From NCBI RefSeq assembly GCF_000622225.1, contig NZ_JHWD01000011.1, positions 2,895 to 66,894 of the forward strand: a stretch of DNA of 64,000 nt, written 5' to 3'. This document shows positions 53,857 through 63,593 of the stretch, piece after piece (position 1 is the first letter of the stretch; each line of letters begins with the position of its first letter). The notes beneath the pieces are model-generated. The model worked only from the letters and a program-made list of their open reading frames with translations, did not search any database and was not told the DNA's origin. A program made the position numbers and the translations under genes. The stretch is from Roseomonas mucosa ATCC BAA-692. GTDB taxonomy: Bacteria > Pseudomonadota > Alphaproteobacteria > Acetobacterales > Acetobacteraceae.

Positions 53857-54894
53857 ATGGCCGACACCAGCTACGCCCCGTCATCCCCTTCCCTTGGCCG
53901 TCCCGTCCGCGGGGGCGCGCACCCGCCCTGGCCGGAACGTGATGCCGGCCGCCCGGCGCGCCGCTTCCTGCTGGCCTTCCTGGGCCTCTTCCTGGGCGGG
54001 ATCGGCGCGCTGGCCGGGTTGCACATGGCGCTGGCCCACCAGGCGCTGCTGCCGCCCCCGCCGCTGGCGGCCACCGACTGCATCGACGGCAAGCTCGCCC
54101 TGCTGCGGGACGCACCGCTGGAGGACCGCACGCTGATCGCGGTCGGCTCCTCCGTCACCTGGCGCAACCTCGACATGGGACTGCTGGAGCGGCGGCTGCC
54201 GGGGGTGCGGGCCTACAACGCCGCGCCCTGCTTCCTGCATGTGGACCAGACGGCCTTCCTCACCGGACTGCTGCTGGAACGCGCGCCGCAGCTGCGCACC
54301 GTACTCTCCGTGATGGCGCCGCGCGACTTCGAGAGCTGCGGCCCGCAGGACGCCGCCTTCGTGGACGAGGATCTCGCCCGCGCCTATCTCGCCGGCCAGG
54401 TGCCGGGTTGGCTGCCCTATGTCACCGGCTTCCGCCCGCTCTACCTGGCGCGGGAGGCGCTCGCCCGCTGGCGCGGCACCTCGCTCTCCCCCAAGGATGC
54501 GATAGCCGACCCGCTGGGCTCCAGCATCCTGGTGCGCCCCGCTTCCTACCAGCCGGCGCCGGTGCTCGATCCCGACTGTTTCGCCGCGCTGCGCGGCTTC
54601 GATGCGATGCTGGCGGACAGGGGCGTGACGCTGGTGGTGGCGACGCTGCCGGCCAAGCCGGAATGGAGCCGGCTCCACGATCCGCAGGGCCGGCTGGTGC
54701 GGAGCTGGACGCAGGCGGTGACGGCGGCGCTGGGCGGCGATGCCCGGCGCGTGATCGACGGACGCGCCCTGCCCTGGCCCGATGCGCGCTTCGCCGATGC
54801 GGCGCACCTGCTCTACCCGAACCACCGCGACTTCACGGCGCATCTGGCGCGCAGCCTGGCGGAACGCCGCCTCGCCGGCGGATCGGCGGAGTAG
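53857..54894 (+). CDS. AlgJ/AlgX-like SGNH-hydrolase-fold protein, polysaccharide O-acetylation partner
   Basis: 345 residues. A hydrophobic segment at about 37-60 (FLLAFLGLFLGGIGALAGLH) anchors it to the inner membrane, with the rest periplasmic. The domain keeps an SGNH-like layout: VGSSVTWRNLDMG carries the candidate nucleophile Ser in GSS rather than GDS, and DAAHLLYPNHRDF supplies the Asp-x-x-His pair. It precedes an MBOAT gene by six bases. In AlgI/AlgJ-type systems the MBOAT passes acetyl groups across the membrane and the SGNH partner transfers them to a polymer; that role is inferred here. GGAGG lies ahead of ATG 53857. Confidence 0.75.
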   Translation: MADTSYAPSSPSLGRPVRGGAHPPWPERDAGRPARRFLLAFLGLFLGGIGALAGLHMALAHQALLPPPPLAATDCIDGKLALLRDAPLEDRTLIAVGSSVTWRNLDMGLLERRLPGVRAYNAAPCFLHVDQTAFLTGLLLERAPQLRTVLSVMAPRDFESCGPQDAAFVDEDLARAYLAGQVPGWLPYVTGFRPLYLAREALARWRGTSLSPKDAIADPLGSSILVRPASYQPAPVLDPDCFAALRGFDAMLADRGVTLVVATLPAKPEWSRLHDPQGRLVRSWTQAVTAALGGDARRVIDGRALPWPDARFADAAHLLYPNHRDFTAHLARSLAERRLAGGSAE

Positions 54895-54900
54895 CCGGCC

Positions 54901-56415
54901 ATGCTGTTCAACTCGCATGTCTTCATCCTGGGCTTCCTGCCGGCCACGGCGGCGGGCTTCTTCCTTTGCGCGCGCCTCGCCGGGATGCAGGGCGCGCGGC
55001 TGTGGATGCTGCTGGCCTCGCTGGTCTTCTATGGCTGGTGGAGCGTGGAGTTCCTGGGTCTGCTGCTGCTCTCGATCCTGGCCAACCACGCGCTCGGCCG
55101 GATCATCCTGCGGCTGCGGCACCGCCGGCCCGGGCTGGCGCGGTGGCTCGTGGCGCTGGGCGTCGGCGGCAACCTGCTGCTGCTCGGCTGGTACAAGTAT
55201 GCGGGCTTCCTGGCGCGGAACCTGGACGCTCTGACGGGGCTGAACCTCGCTCTGGATGCGGTGGTGCTGCCACTCGCCATCTCCTTCTACACCTTCGTGC
55301 AGATCGCCTATCTGGTGGATTGCGGCCGCGGCCGCAGCGAAGCCTATGGCCTGCTCGACTACGCGCTCTTCGTCACCTTCTTCCCGCATCTCATCGCAGG
55401 GCCGATCGTGCATCACCACGAGCTGATCCCGCAGTTCCGCGCGCCCCGGACCTTCCGCTTCCGCAGCGAGGACGCGGCGGCGGGACTCGCGCTCTTCGTC
55501 ACCGGGCTGGTGAAAAAGATGCTGCTGGCCGATCCGGTGAGCGCGCTGGCGACGCCGGTCTTCGCCGGGGCGGCGCAGCCGGGCATGGCCGAGGCCTGGA
55601 TGGCGGTGCTGGCCTTCTCGCTCGGCCTGTATTTCGACTTCTCGGCCTATTCCGACATGGCCATCGGGCTGGCACGGATCTTCGGCATCCGCTTCCCGCA
55701 CAACTTCAACTCGCCCTACAAGGCGCTCTCCATCAGCGATTTCTGGCGGCGCTGGCACATGACGCTGTCGCGCTTCCTGCGCGACTACGTCTACATCCCC
55801 CTCGGCGGCAACCGGCAGGGACCGGCGCGGCGGCACCTCAACCTCGTGCTGACCATGCTGCTCGGCGGGCTGTGGCACGGTGCCGGCTGGACCTTCCTGG
55901 TGTGGGGCGCGCTGCATGGCGGCTACCTCGTCGTCAACCACCTCTGGAACGGCACGGGGCGGCGCCTGTCCCCGCTGGCGGCACGGGCGCTGACGCTGCT
56001 GGCGGTGATGTTCGCCTGGGTCTTCTTCGCCGCGCCCGGGCTGGCCGAGGCGGGCTCGGTCCTGTCCGGCATGGCGGGGGCGCGGGGGCTGGCGCAGCCG
56101 GAAACGCTGGCGGCGCTGGAGATGCTGCGGCATGGTGGGATCGCCGCGCTGCGCGACCACCTGGGCGGGCTCGGCGCGCTGATCTCGCTTTCCTGGGGGT
56201 TGGCGGTGCTGGCGCTCGGCAGCGTGCTGGTGCTGGCGGCACCGAACTCGCAGGAGATCGTGGACGGCACCCCGGATGGGCGCGAGGCGCGCCTCCCGGC
56301 CCGCCTGCCGCGCTTCCGTCCGGGTCCGGTCAGCGGCGGGCTGGCGGCGATGGCCCTGCTGCTCGCCATGATGCTGATGGCGAATGTGCGGGAGTTCGTC
56401 TACTTCCAGTTCTGA
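54901..56415 (+). CDS. MBOAT family O-acyltransferase (AlgI-like)
   Basis: 504 residues with about 10-12 membrane segments. AlgI-type landmarks: FVQIAYLVDCGRGRSEAYGL, FPHLIAGPIVHHHELIPQF, ISDFWRRWHMTLSRFLRDYV, YIPLGGNRQGPARRHLNLVL, and GGLWHGAGWTFLVWGALHGG, whose His is the invariant catalytic residue. It probably moves an acetyl group from the cytoplasm to a periplasmic polysaccharide with the SGNH-like protein coded just upstream. No polymer synthase sits next to it, so the target polymer is unknown. A repeat copy follows its stop. Confidence 0.93.
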   Translation: MLFNSHVFILGFLPATAAGFFLCARLAGMQGARLWMLLASLVFYGWWSVEFLGLLLLSILANHALGRIILRLRHRRPGLARWLVALGVGGNLLLLGWYKYAGFLARNLDALTGLNLALDAVVLPLAISFYTFVQIAYLVDCGRGRSEAYGLLDYALFVTFFPHLIAGPIVHHHELIPQFRAPRTFRFRSEDAAAGLALFVTGLVKKMLLADPVSALATPVFAGAAQPGMAEAWMAVLAFSLGLYFDFSAYSDMAIGLARIFGIRFPHNFNSPYKALSISDFWRRWHMTLSRFLRDYVYIPLGGNRQGPARRHLNLVLTMLLGGLWHGAGWTFLVWGALHGGYLVVNHLWNGTGRRLSPLAARALTLLAVMFAWVFFAAPGLAEAGSVLSGMAGARGLAQPETLAALEMLRHGGIAALRDHLGGLGALISLSWGLAVLALGSVLVLAAPNSQEIVDGTPDGREARLPARLPRFRPGPVSGGLAAMALLLAMMLMANVREFVYFQF

Positions 56416-56448
56416 TCCGTGGTGTTCCGGCGTGGCGCTTCGTGGCCA

Positions 56449-56705
56449 GCCCCGGGGGAGAGGCGCTGCCTCTCCACCCGGACCCCCTCTCCGCCAGGAC
56501 GCTGCGCGCCCTGGACCCGGGGAGTTGGTTCCGGATGGTTGCCGTCAGCCTTGCAGCGGCCGTCGCCGGAGAGCCATGCTCTCCGGCGTGATCCGGCGCC
56601 AGCAACAGCCAGCGAATGGAAGGTCCAGGAAACTCGGTTTCCTGGCGGATAGGGGGTTATCGGGGGAAAGGTGGCACCTTTCCCCCGGGCCGGACGCGCA
56701 ACGCC
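56449..56705 (-). repeat. Intergenic modular palindromic repeat, copy 7 (inverted, partial spacer)
   Basis: On the plus strand: GGGAGAGGC-GCT-GCCTCTCC hairpin, CCCCCTCTCCGCCAGGACG, CGCCGGAGAG ... CTCTCCGGCG, then CCAGGAAAC-TCG-GTTTCCTGG, GGCGGATAGGGGGTTATC, GGGGGAAAGG-TGGCA-CCTTTCCCCC, and the reversed leader CAACGCC. This is the family's left half in reverse orientation joined to an altered right half. It lies between the convergent MBOAT and DUF779 genes and fills most of the 305-base gap. Confidence 0.85.
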
Positions 56706-56720
56706 CGGGAACAGCCACGC

Positions 56721-57083
56721 TCAGCCCCGGCGCGGCGGGATGGTGCAGGAGGAGCGGACGAGGAAGCGCTTCTCCCGCCCGTTGTCGAGCGAGAACATGC
56801 CGCCGCGGCCGGGCACCACGTCGATCAGCAGGTCGGTATGCTTCCAGGCCTCGTACTGCGCCGCGCCGATGTAGAAGGGTGCGCCGCCGATCTCGCCCAG
56901 CAGCACGTCGCGCTCGCTGACGATGAAGTCGCCCTGCGGGTAGCACATGGGCGAGGAACCGTCGCAGCAGCCGCCGGACTGGTGGAACAGCACCGGGCCG
57001 TGATCCGCCTGGATCTCGGCCAGGAGCTCCAGCGCGGCGGGCGTGGCGCGCACGCGGTCCGGCCTGGGGTCTGCCTGGGTCAT
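56721..57083 (-). CDS. DUF779 family protein
   Basis: 120 residues, typical size. The diagnostic HQSGGCCDGSSPMCYPQG cluster, with three Cys, should bind a metal or an aldehyde, and the ending FLVRSSCTIPPRRG holds a fourth Cys. DUF779 genes are found next to acetaldehyde or alcohol dehydrogenase genes in many proteobacteria, as here; the molecular role is unknown. It is the last gene of the alcohol oxidation operon, 50 bases after adhP-type gene's stop. Confidence 0.9.
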   Translation of the reverse strand: MTQADPRPDRVRATPAALELLAEIQADHGPVLFHQSGGCCDGSSPMCYPQGDFIVSERDVLLGEIGGAPFYIGAAQYEAWKHTDLLIDVVPGRGGMFSLDNGREKRFLVRSSCTIPPRRG

Positions 57084-57133
57084 GGGCACGGTCCTCCGGG
57101 GTTGTGGGGAGGGGGCGGCCCCCTCCCCGCCCA

Positions 57134-58165
57134 TCATGCCGCGAGATCGAGCACGACGCGCCCCTCGATCTGGCCCTTGTGCATCCGGTCGAAGATCTCG
57201 TTGACCTTCTCCAGCGGCTCGGTGCTGACGGTGGCCTTGACCAGCCCATCGCCGGCGAAGTCGAGGGATTCCTGCAGGTCGAGCCGCGTGCCGACGATGG
57301 AGCCGCGCACGGTGATGCCGTTCAGCACCATGTCGAAGATCGGCAGCGGGAAGTCGCCCGGCGGCAGGCCGTTCAGCGACACCGTGCCGCCGCGCCCGAC
57401 CACGCCCAGCGCCTGCTCGAAGGCCTTGGGCGAGACGGCGGTGACCAGCACGCCCCGGGCGCCGCCGCCGGTGTGCTTCTTCACCGCCGCGGCCGGGTCC
57501 TCGTGCCGCGCGTTCACGGTGAGGCTGGCGCCGAGGCGGCGAGCCAGGTCGAGCTTCGCGTCGTCGATGTCCACCGCCGCGACATGCATGCCCATGGCCT
57601 TGGCGTACTGGACCGCCATGTGGCCGAGGCCGCCGATGCCGGAGATCACCACCCAGTCGCCCGGCCGGGCCTCCGTCATCTTGAGGCCCTTGTAGACCGT
57701 GACGCCGGCGCAGAGCACGGGCGCGATCTCGGTGAACTCGATGTTGCGCGGCAGGTGGCCGACATAGTTCGGGTCGGCCACGACATATTCGGCGAAGCCG
57801 CCATTGACCGAGTAGCCGGTATTGAGCTGCGCCTCGCACAGCGTCTCCCAGCCGCCCAGGCAGTGCCGGCAATGGCCGCATGAGGTGTAGAGCCAGGGCA
57901 CGCCGACCCGGTCGCCTTCCTTGACGTTCTTCACGCCCGCGCCGACGGCGGAGACATAGCCCACGCCTTCGTGCCCCGGAATGAAGGGCGGGTTGGGCTT
58001 CACCGGCCAGTCGCCCTCCGCCGCGTGCAGGTCGGTGTGGCAGACGCCGGAGGCGCGTATGGCGACCTGGATCTGCCCCGGCCCTGCCTCGGGGATGGGC
58101 ACCTCGTCGATGGTGAGAGGCTTGCCGAACTCGCGGATGACCGCCGCCTTCATGGTCCTGGCCAT
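57134..58165 (-). CDS. adhP: Zinc-dependent alcohol dehydrogenase (AdhP type)
   Basis: 343 residues. Catalytic zinc ligands in [14 protein letters not shown] and [13 protein letters not shown]; structural zinc in [18 protein letters not shown]-binding [18 protein letters not shown]. Close to ethanol-active AdhP/AdhA. It oxidises ethanol or similar primary alcohols to aldehydes with NAD+. It lies 89 bases after the aldehyde dehydrogenase gene and upstream of the DUF779 gene, so one operon. Confidence 0.94.
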   Translation of the reverse strand: MARTMKAAVIREFGKPLTIDEVPIPEAGPGQIQVAIRASGVCHTDLHAAEGDWPVKPNPPFIPGHEGVGYVSAVGAGVKNVKEGDRVGVPWLYTSCGHCRHCLGGWETLCEAQLNTGYSVNGGFAEYVVADPNYVGHLPRNIEFTEIAPVLCAGVTVYKGLKMTEARPGDWVVISGIGGLGHMAVQYAKAMGMHVAAVDIDDAKLDLARRLGASLTVNARHEDPAAAVKKHTGGGARGVLVTAVSPKAFEQALGVVGRGGTVSLNGLPPGDFPLPIFDMVLNGITVRGSIVGTRLDLQESLDFAGDGLVKATVSTEPLEKVNEIFDRMHKGQIEGRVVLDLAA

Positions 58166-58254
58166 GGACGTTCTCCCAATCTCGGGGGTTGTTCAGGGTT
58201 CTGCGGTTCCCGGGCGGCGCGGGGTGGACATCCCGCACCGCCCCTCACAGCCCT

Positions 58255-59772
<1,518 letters not shown>

Positions 59773-59785
59773 GCTTCCCTCCGTT

Positions 59786-59811
59786 GCGATCCGTCATGCA
59801 TTGCGGATCGC
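59786..59811. promoter_or_regulatory. Palindrome in the leader of the aldehyde dehydrogenase gene
   Basis: GCGATCCG-N10-CGGATCGC, perfect 8-bp arms, centred about 27 bases upstream of the ALDH start codon and just before its Shine-Dalgarno site. It could be an operator or a 5'-leader hairpin. Confidence 0.5.
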
Positions 59812-59875
59812 ATCGAGGATAAGCTGGGACTTCCGCCCCGGTCCTGTCACCTGCCTGGAATGCGCGGAATCCCGG

Positions 59876-59899
59876 GCCTGTCGCAGTTCTGCGACAGGC
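59876..59899. promoter_or_regulatory. Perfect palindrome between regulator and aldehyde dehydrogenase genes
   Basis: GCCTGTCGCAG-TT-CTGCGACAGGC, 11-bp perfect arms. It begins seven bases past the regulator's stop codon and about 103 bases upstream of the ALDH start. It is a strong candidate for the binding site of the AcoR-like regulator through its Fis-type helix-turn-helix; it could also act as a terminator hairpin, though no U-tract follows. Confidence 0.55.
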
Positions 59900-59905
59900 G
59901 CCCGC

Positions 59906-60865
59906 TCAGTTCGCGCCGCGCAGGCCGAGGCGGCGGAGTTTGCGGTGCAGCGTCGCGCGGCTGATGCCCAGCGCCTCGGCGGCAGCGGAAACATTGCCGC
60001 CGGCGCGCGCCAGGGCGTGCTGCAACGCGCTGCGCTCGGCCTGCAGCAGGTCCGTGGCCGGGCCGCCGGAGCCCAGCAGGTCGGCCGCCGGCAGAGGCTG
60101 GCGCAGCTTCTCGGGGGTGATGTTCAGCGCCAGGCGCGCGGCGCGCGTGGCGCCGATCACCAGGTCGTCCGCATCGATGGCCAGCAGCGCGCCAGGCGCA
60201 CGGTCGTCGGCCAGCACGATGCGCGCACGCGGGAAGGCGCGGCGGAAGTTGCGTTCCTCGATGCGGCGCGCCGCCTCTCCGGTGGCGGTCGCGATCAGGC
60301 CGGTGAAGCCCTCGGTGAGGTCGGCGCGGCAGGAGGAGACGTCGAGCGCGGCGGCGAGGCGGCCTTCCTCGTCGAAGATCGGCACGGTGCTGCAACTCAG
60401 CCCGGCATTGCGGGTGTGGAAATGCTGGTCGCGGTGGATGGTGAGCGCACGTTGCTCGGCGATGCAGGTGCCGATGCCGTTGGTGCCCTCCTGCGCCTCG
60501 CTCCAGACCGTGCCGGTCCAGAGGCCCCAGTCGCGGAACTGCGCGTCGTCCGCCGGGGCACCGCGGCGTTCCACGGGCACGCCGTTGCGGTCGGTCAGCA
60601 GTACGCAGCAGCCGATCCCGCCCACCGCCTGGAACAGCCGGTCCATGCTTGGCTGGGCGAGCTGGATCAGCGGCTCCATGCGCGCCCGCGCCTCGCGCAG
60701 CTCGGCTTCCGTCATTCGCCAGGGGCCGCGGTGGTTTTCCGGGTCCAGCCCGTACTGGGTCATCGAGCGGCGCCAGGAGGCCGCCACCACGGAGCGCGCC
60801 GCCGCACCGTCCTGCAGGACGGCACGGACCTGATCGGCATGCGCGCGTGCCGGAGAACCGGACAT
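59906..60865 (-). CDS. AcoR-like regulator: GAF sensor plus Fis-type helix-turn-helix, no AAA+ domain
   Basis: 319 residues. The N-terminus (SVVAASWRRSMTQYGLDPEN) and GAF domain (about 60-210: CCVLLTDRNGVPVERRG, WSEAQEGTNGIGTCIAEQRA, HFHTRNAGLSCSTVPIFDEE) match AcoR/AcxR activators. A PAS-like stretch follows, then the C-terminal Fis-type helix-turn-helix (RAGGNVSAAAEALGISRATL). The roughly 240-residue sigma-54 AAA+ domain (GAFTGA, Walker A) that lies between GAF and HTH in AcoR is absent, with no frame disruption. It probably controls the ALDH-ADH-DUF779 operon downstream by another mechanism. Confidence 0.85.
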   Translation of the reverse strand: MSGSPARAHADQVRAVLQDGAAARSVVAASWRRSMTQYGLDPENHRGPWRMTEAELREARARMEPLIQLAQPSMDRLFQAVGGIGCCVLLTDRNGVPVERRGAPADDAQFRDWGLWTGTVWSEAQEGTNGIGTCIAEQRALTIHRDQHFHTRNAGLSCSTVPIFDEEGRLAAALDVSSCRADLTEGFTGLIATATGEAARRIEERNFRRAFPRARIVLADDRAPGALLAIDADDLVIGATRAARLALNITPEKLRQPLPAADLLGSGGPATDLLQAERSALQHALARAGGNVSAAAEALGISRATLHRKLRRLGLRGAN

Positions 60866-60996
60866 GCTTCCCTCCCTCGGGCAAGTGGGCCTTGCTCTGG
60901 AACCAGAGCCCTACCACGGCCGCGCCCGGGGAAGGGAAGAACAAATTTCCGGGAGGCTCCCGGAAGGGCGAGGCCCACCCCGGCCGGGGCCGGCCG

Positions 60997-62451
60997 TCAG
61001 GGCAGCGGCGGGGCGGCCTCGAAGCCGTCCGGCAGGTGCCCCAGGGGGCGGGCGACCGCGCCGGTGTCGCGGGGCAGCCAGCGGCCGGAACCGGGCCGGG
61101 CCAGCATCGCCCCTTCCCGCATCGCCACCTCGCCCCGGGCGATGGTGATGACCGGCCAGCCCTTCACCGCCAGCCCCTCATAGGGGGTGTAGTCGATGGC
61201 GTGCCGCATCAGGGCGTTGGTGATGGTCACCTCCTTCGCCGGGTCCCAGAGCACGAGGTCGGCATCCAGGCCGGGGGCGATGGCGCCCTTGCGGTGGGCG
61301 AGGCCGGCGATGCGCGCGGGCTCGGTGGCGGTGAGGGAGACGAAGCGGGCGAGGTCGATGCGCCCCTTCGAGACGCCCTCGGAGAAGAGGACCGGCACAC
61401 GGGCGGCGAGGCCCGGGATGCCGTTGGGAATGGCATCGAAGGAGGCGTCGCGCCCGTTCCTCGCCTTGCCCCGGTCCCCCCCGAAGGAGAAGCCGCAATG
61501 GTCGGAAGAAACCACCGAGAGGGTGCCCCGGCGCAGCATCTCCCAGGTGCCCTCGTGGTCGGCGGCTTGGCGCGGGGCCGGGCTGCAGATGAACTTCGCG
61601 CCCTCGAAGCCCGGCCGGTCCATGTCCTCCGCGGTCAGGACCAGGTATTGCGGGCAGGTCTCACCCCAGACCTTGAGGCCTCGTGCCTGGGCGCGGGCGA
61701 TCTCCTCCGCCACCTCGGCGCAGGAAACATGGAAGACCTGGATCGGCTGGTCCACCAGCTCCGCCAGCGCGATGGCACGGTGCGTGGCCTCGCGCTCCAC
61801 CACCGGGGGCCGCGCCCAGGCATGGTACTTCGGCGCGGTCATCCCCGCCGCCAGAAGCGCCTGCTGCCGCCAGCGGATGGCGTCGTGGTTCTCGCAATGC
61901 ACATGCACCATCAGCCCGTGCCGGCGCGCGGCGAGCAGGACCTGCAGGAACTCCGCATCCGTCAGGTGCAGCGGGTCATAGGTGAGGAAGGCCTTCAGGC
62001 TGCCCACCCCGTCCGCCACCACCTGCGGCAGCTCGGCCTCCATCACCGCCGGCGTCGGGTCGGTGATCACCTGGTGGAAGCCATGGTCGATCATGCCGCG
62101 CGCCGCCCGTTCCCGGTTCGCGCGGTGCTGCGCCAGGATGCCGCCGCCCTTGAACTGCGGCGTGAAGCAGACCAGCGTCGTGGTGCCGCCCGCGAAGGCC
62201 GAGTGGCTGGCGGTGGTGAAACTCTCCTCGTGGATGCTGCCGTCGGATTGCGGCTCCTCGATATGGCAGTGCGTGTCCACCCCGCCCGGCAGCACCAGCA
62301 GCCCGTCCGCCTCGACGACCGCCGCCCCCTCCGTGGACAGGTCCTCCCCGACCGCCGCGATCCGCCCGGCCCGCACGCCCACGTCGCAGCGCCGCGCCTC
62401 TCCCCCGGCCGCGACCATGCCGCCCCGGACCACCAGCTCGTATCCCGTCAT
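60997..62451 (-). CDS. Dihydropyrimidinase/D-hydantoinase family amidohydrolase
   Basis: 484 residues. Metal-site residues appear in order: GGVDTHCHIEEP (HxH), SLKAFLTYDP (the Lys that is carboxylated), LMVHVHCEN, IQVFHVSCAE and VVSSDHCGFSFG (Asp). It belongs to the cyclic amidohydrolase family that opens dihydropyrimidines, hydantoins or related rings. The adjacent creatininase-family gene and a peptide ABC transporter upstream on the same strand suggest a catabolic locus for an imported cyclic amide. Substrate unknown. Confidence 0.9.
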   Translation of the reverse strand: MTGYELVVRGGMVAAGGEARRCDVGVRAGRIAAVGEDLSTEGAAVVEADGLLVLPGGVDTHCHIEEPQSDGSIHEESFTTASHSAFAGGTTTLVCFTPQFKGGGILAQHRANRERAARGMIDHGFHQVITDPTPAVMEAELPQVVADGVGSLKAFLTYDPLHLTDAEFLQVLLAARRHGLMVHVHCENHDAIRWRQQALLAAGMTAPKYHAWARPPVVEREATHRAIALAELVDQPIQVFHVSCAEVAEEIARAQARGLKVWGETCPQYLVLTAEDMDRPGFEGAKFICSPAPRQAADHEGTWEMLRRGTLSVVSSDHCGFSFGGDRGKARNGRDASFDAIPNGIPGLAARVPVLFSEGVSKGRIDLARFVSLTATEPARIAGLAHRKGAIAPGLDADLVLWDPAKEVTITNALMRHAIDYTPYEGLAVKGWPVITIARGEVAMREGAMLARPGSGRWLPRDTGAVARPLGHLPDGFEAAPPLP

Positions 62452-62472
62452 CGTTCCTCTGCCTTGGATTGG

Positions 62473-62698
62473 GCCTGGGAACCGGGAGGCTCTGCCTCCC
62501 GGACCCTCCGCTCAGGGGCATAGTATGCCCCCGAGACCCCGCCATGAGCGCTCCGCGAGGAGGGGCTCCGACCACCGTTGCGCCAACTGGCGACCGACCG
62601 GCCATCACCCCTCCTCGCGGAGCGCTCACAGGGTTCCAAGGGACCAATGTCCCTTGGCGGGTGGGTTCCAGGGAGGGCAGAGCCCTCCCTGGCCCCGG
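62473..62698. repeat. Intergenic palindrome block of a second family
   Basis: Same design as the other intergenic repeats but unrelated sequence: GGGAGGC-TCT-GCCTCCC, GGGGCATA-GTATGCCCC, a 21-bp perfect long-range inverted repeat (62545-62565 with 62608-62628), CCAAGGGA-CCAAT-GTCCCTTGG and GGGAGGGC-AGA-GCCCTCCC. It lies between hydantoinase and creatininase genes on the same strand, 21 bases upstream of the hydantoinase start. Confidence 0.75.
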
Positions 62699-62703
62699 CC
62701 CGA

Positions 62704-63534
62704 TCAGGCCGGAACGCGGGAGGCGAAGTGGACGGCGAAGCGGGCGACGATGTCGGTCAGCTTCTCGGACAGGGCGGCGCCGGTCTCGGCGGAGGAGAGG
62801 TTCGGATCACCCTTGGCGACGCCGTCGTGATAGACCTCGTCGTAGGCGTTGGGCATGCCGATCTCGGCGCCGTCGAAGCTGGCGGTGCCCAGGCCGGTGA
62901 AAGGCAGGCCCAGGACGCTGTCGCTCTTCAGCGGCGCGGCGGCGGGGACCATGTCCTGACGGATCAGCTCCGGGAAAAGGTGCAGGCCGATGCTGGTCAG
63001 CGGGTCGGCGCCATGGCCGGAGACCGCCCTGGCCTTCTCCGCGCCGATGAGGCCGGGAAGCAGCCCGTAGCCGATGCGCCAGAGGTAGAGGCTCGGCAGG
63101 ATGGTCCTGTCCTTCTCGTAGAGGCGGCGCGCCACCTCGGCGATCGGGCCGACATTGCCGCCATGGCCGTTGATCACGACGATCCGCGTCAGCCCGTTGC
63201 GGTGTAGGCTCTCCACCATGTCGGTGATCACGCTGGTCAGCGTCGCCTGGGTGATGGCGATGCCGCCGATCATCGGCGCGAACCAGTCGGCACCGCCAAA
63301 GGGCAGGACCGGGGCGACATAGGTGGGCGTGCCGAGCTCGGTGGCGCGGAGTGCGGCGAGTTCCGCGATCTTCTCGGCCAGGAGGTAGTCGCCCATCGGG
63401 GCATGCGGCCCCTGGTCCTCGTGGCTGCCCATGGGCAGCAGGATGACCGGATTCTTCGCATAGGCCTCTCGCCCCTCGCCGCCGGTCAGCGTGCCCATAT
63501 GCACCTTGGGCGTCGTCTTGGTGGCCACTCTCAC
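62704..63534 (-). CDS. Creatininase family amidohydrolase
   Basis: 276 residues. Metal-binding motifs of creatininase: LLPMGSHEDQGPHAPMGDYL (Glu, His, Asp) and VVINGHGGNVG, with a later Glu in the C-terminal part (SFDGAEIGMPNAYDEVYHD). Family members hydrolyse creatinine, formamides, or peptide-like amides in cofactor synthesis. The likely start is GTG 63534 with AGGAG eight bases upstream; the next in-frame ATG would be residue 13. It is 59 bases after the ABC ATPase gene on the same strand, so it probably shares its substrate. Confidence 0.9.
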   Translation of the reverse strand: MRVATKTTPKVHMGTLTGGEGREAYAKNPVILLPMGSHEDQGPHAPMGDYLLAEKIAELAALRATELGTPTYVAPVLPFGGADWFAPMIGGIAITQATLTSVITDMVESLHRNGLTRIVVINGHGGNVGPIAEVARRLYEKDRTILPSLYLWRIGYGLLPGLIGAEKARAVSGHGADPLTSIGLHLFPELIRQDMVPAAAPLKSDSVLGLPFTGLGTASFDGAEIGMPNAYDEVYHDGVAKGDPNLSSAETGAALSEKLTDIVARFAVHFASRVPA

Positions 63535-63593
63535 GCACTCCTGGACAGTTCTGACTAGGGATGGACGGCGCCCCGGCGCGCGCCGGGGCGCCG

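Noticed and set aside
53679-53942. 87-codon plus-strand frame overlapping the start of the SGNH-like gene
   Set aside because: Composition is that of out-of-frame GC-rich DNA and it runs into the next gene in another frame.
59773-59905. Sigma-54 (-24/-12) promoter upstream of the ALDH gene
   Set aside because: No TGGCAC-N5-TTGC-like element could be found by eye, in line with the regulator lacking a sigma-54 ATPase domain.
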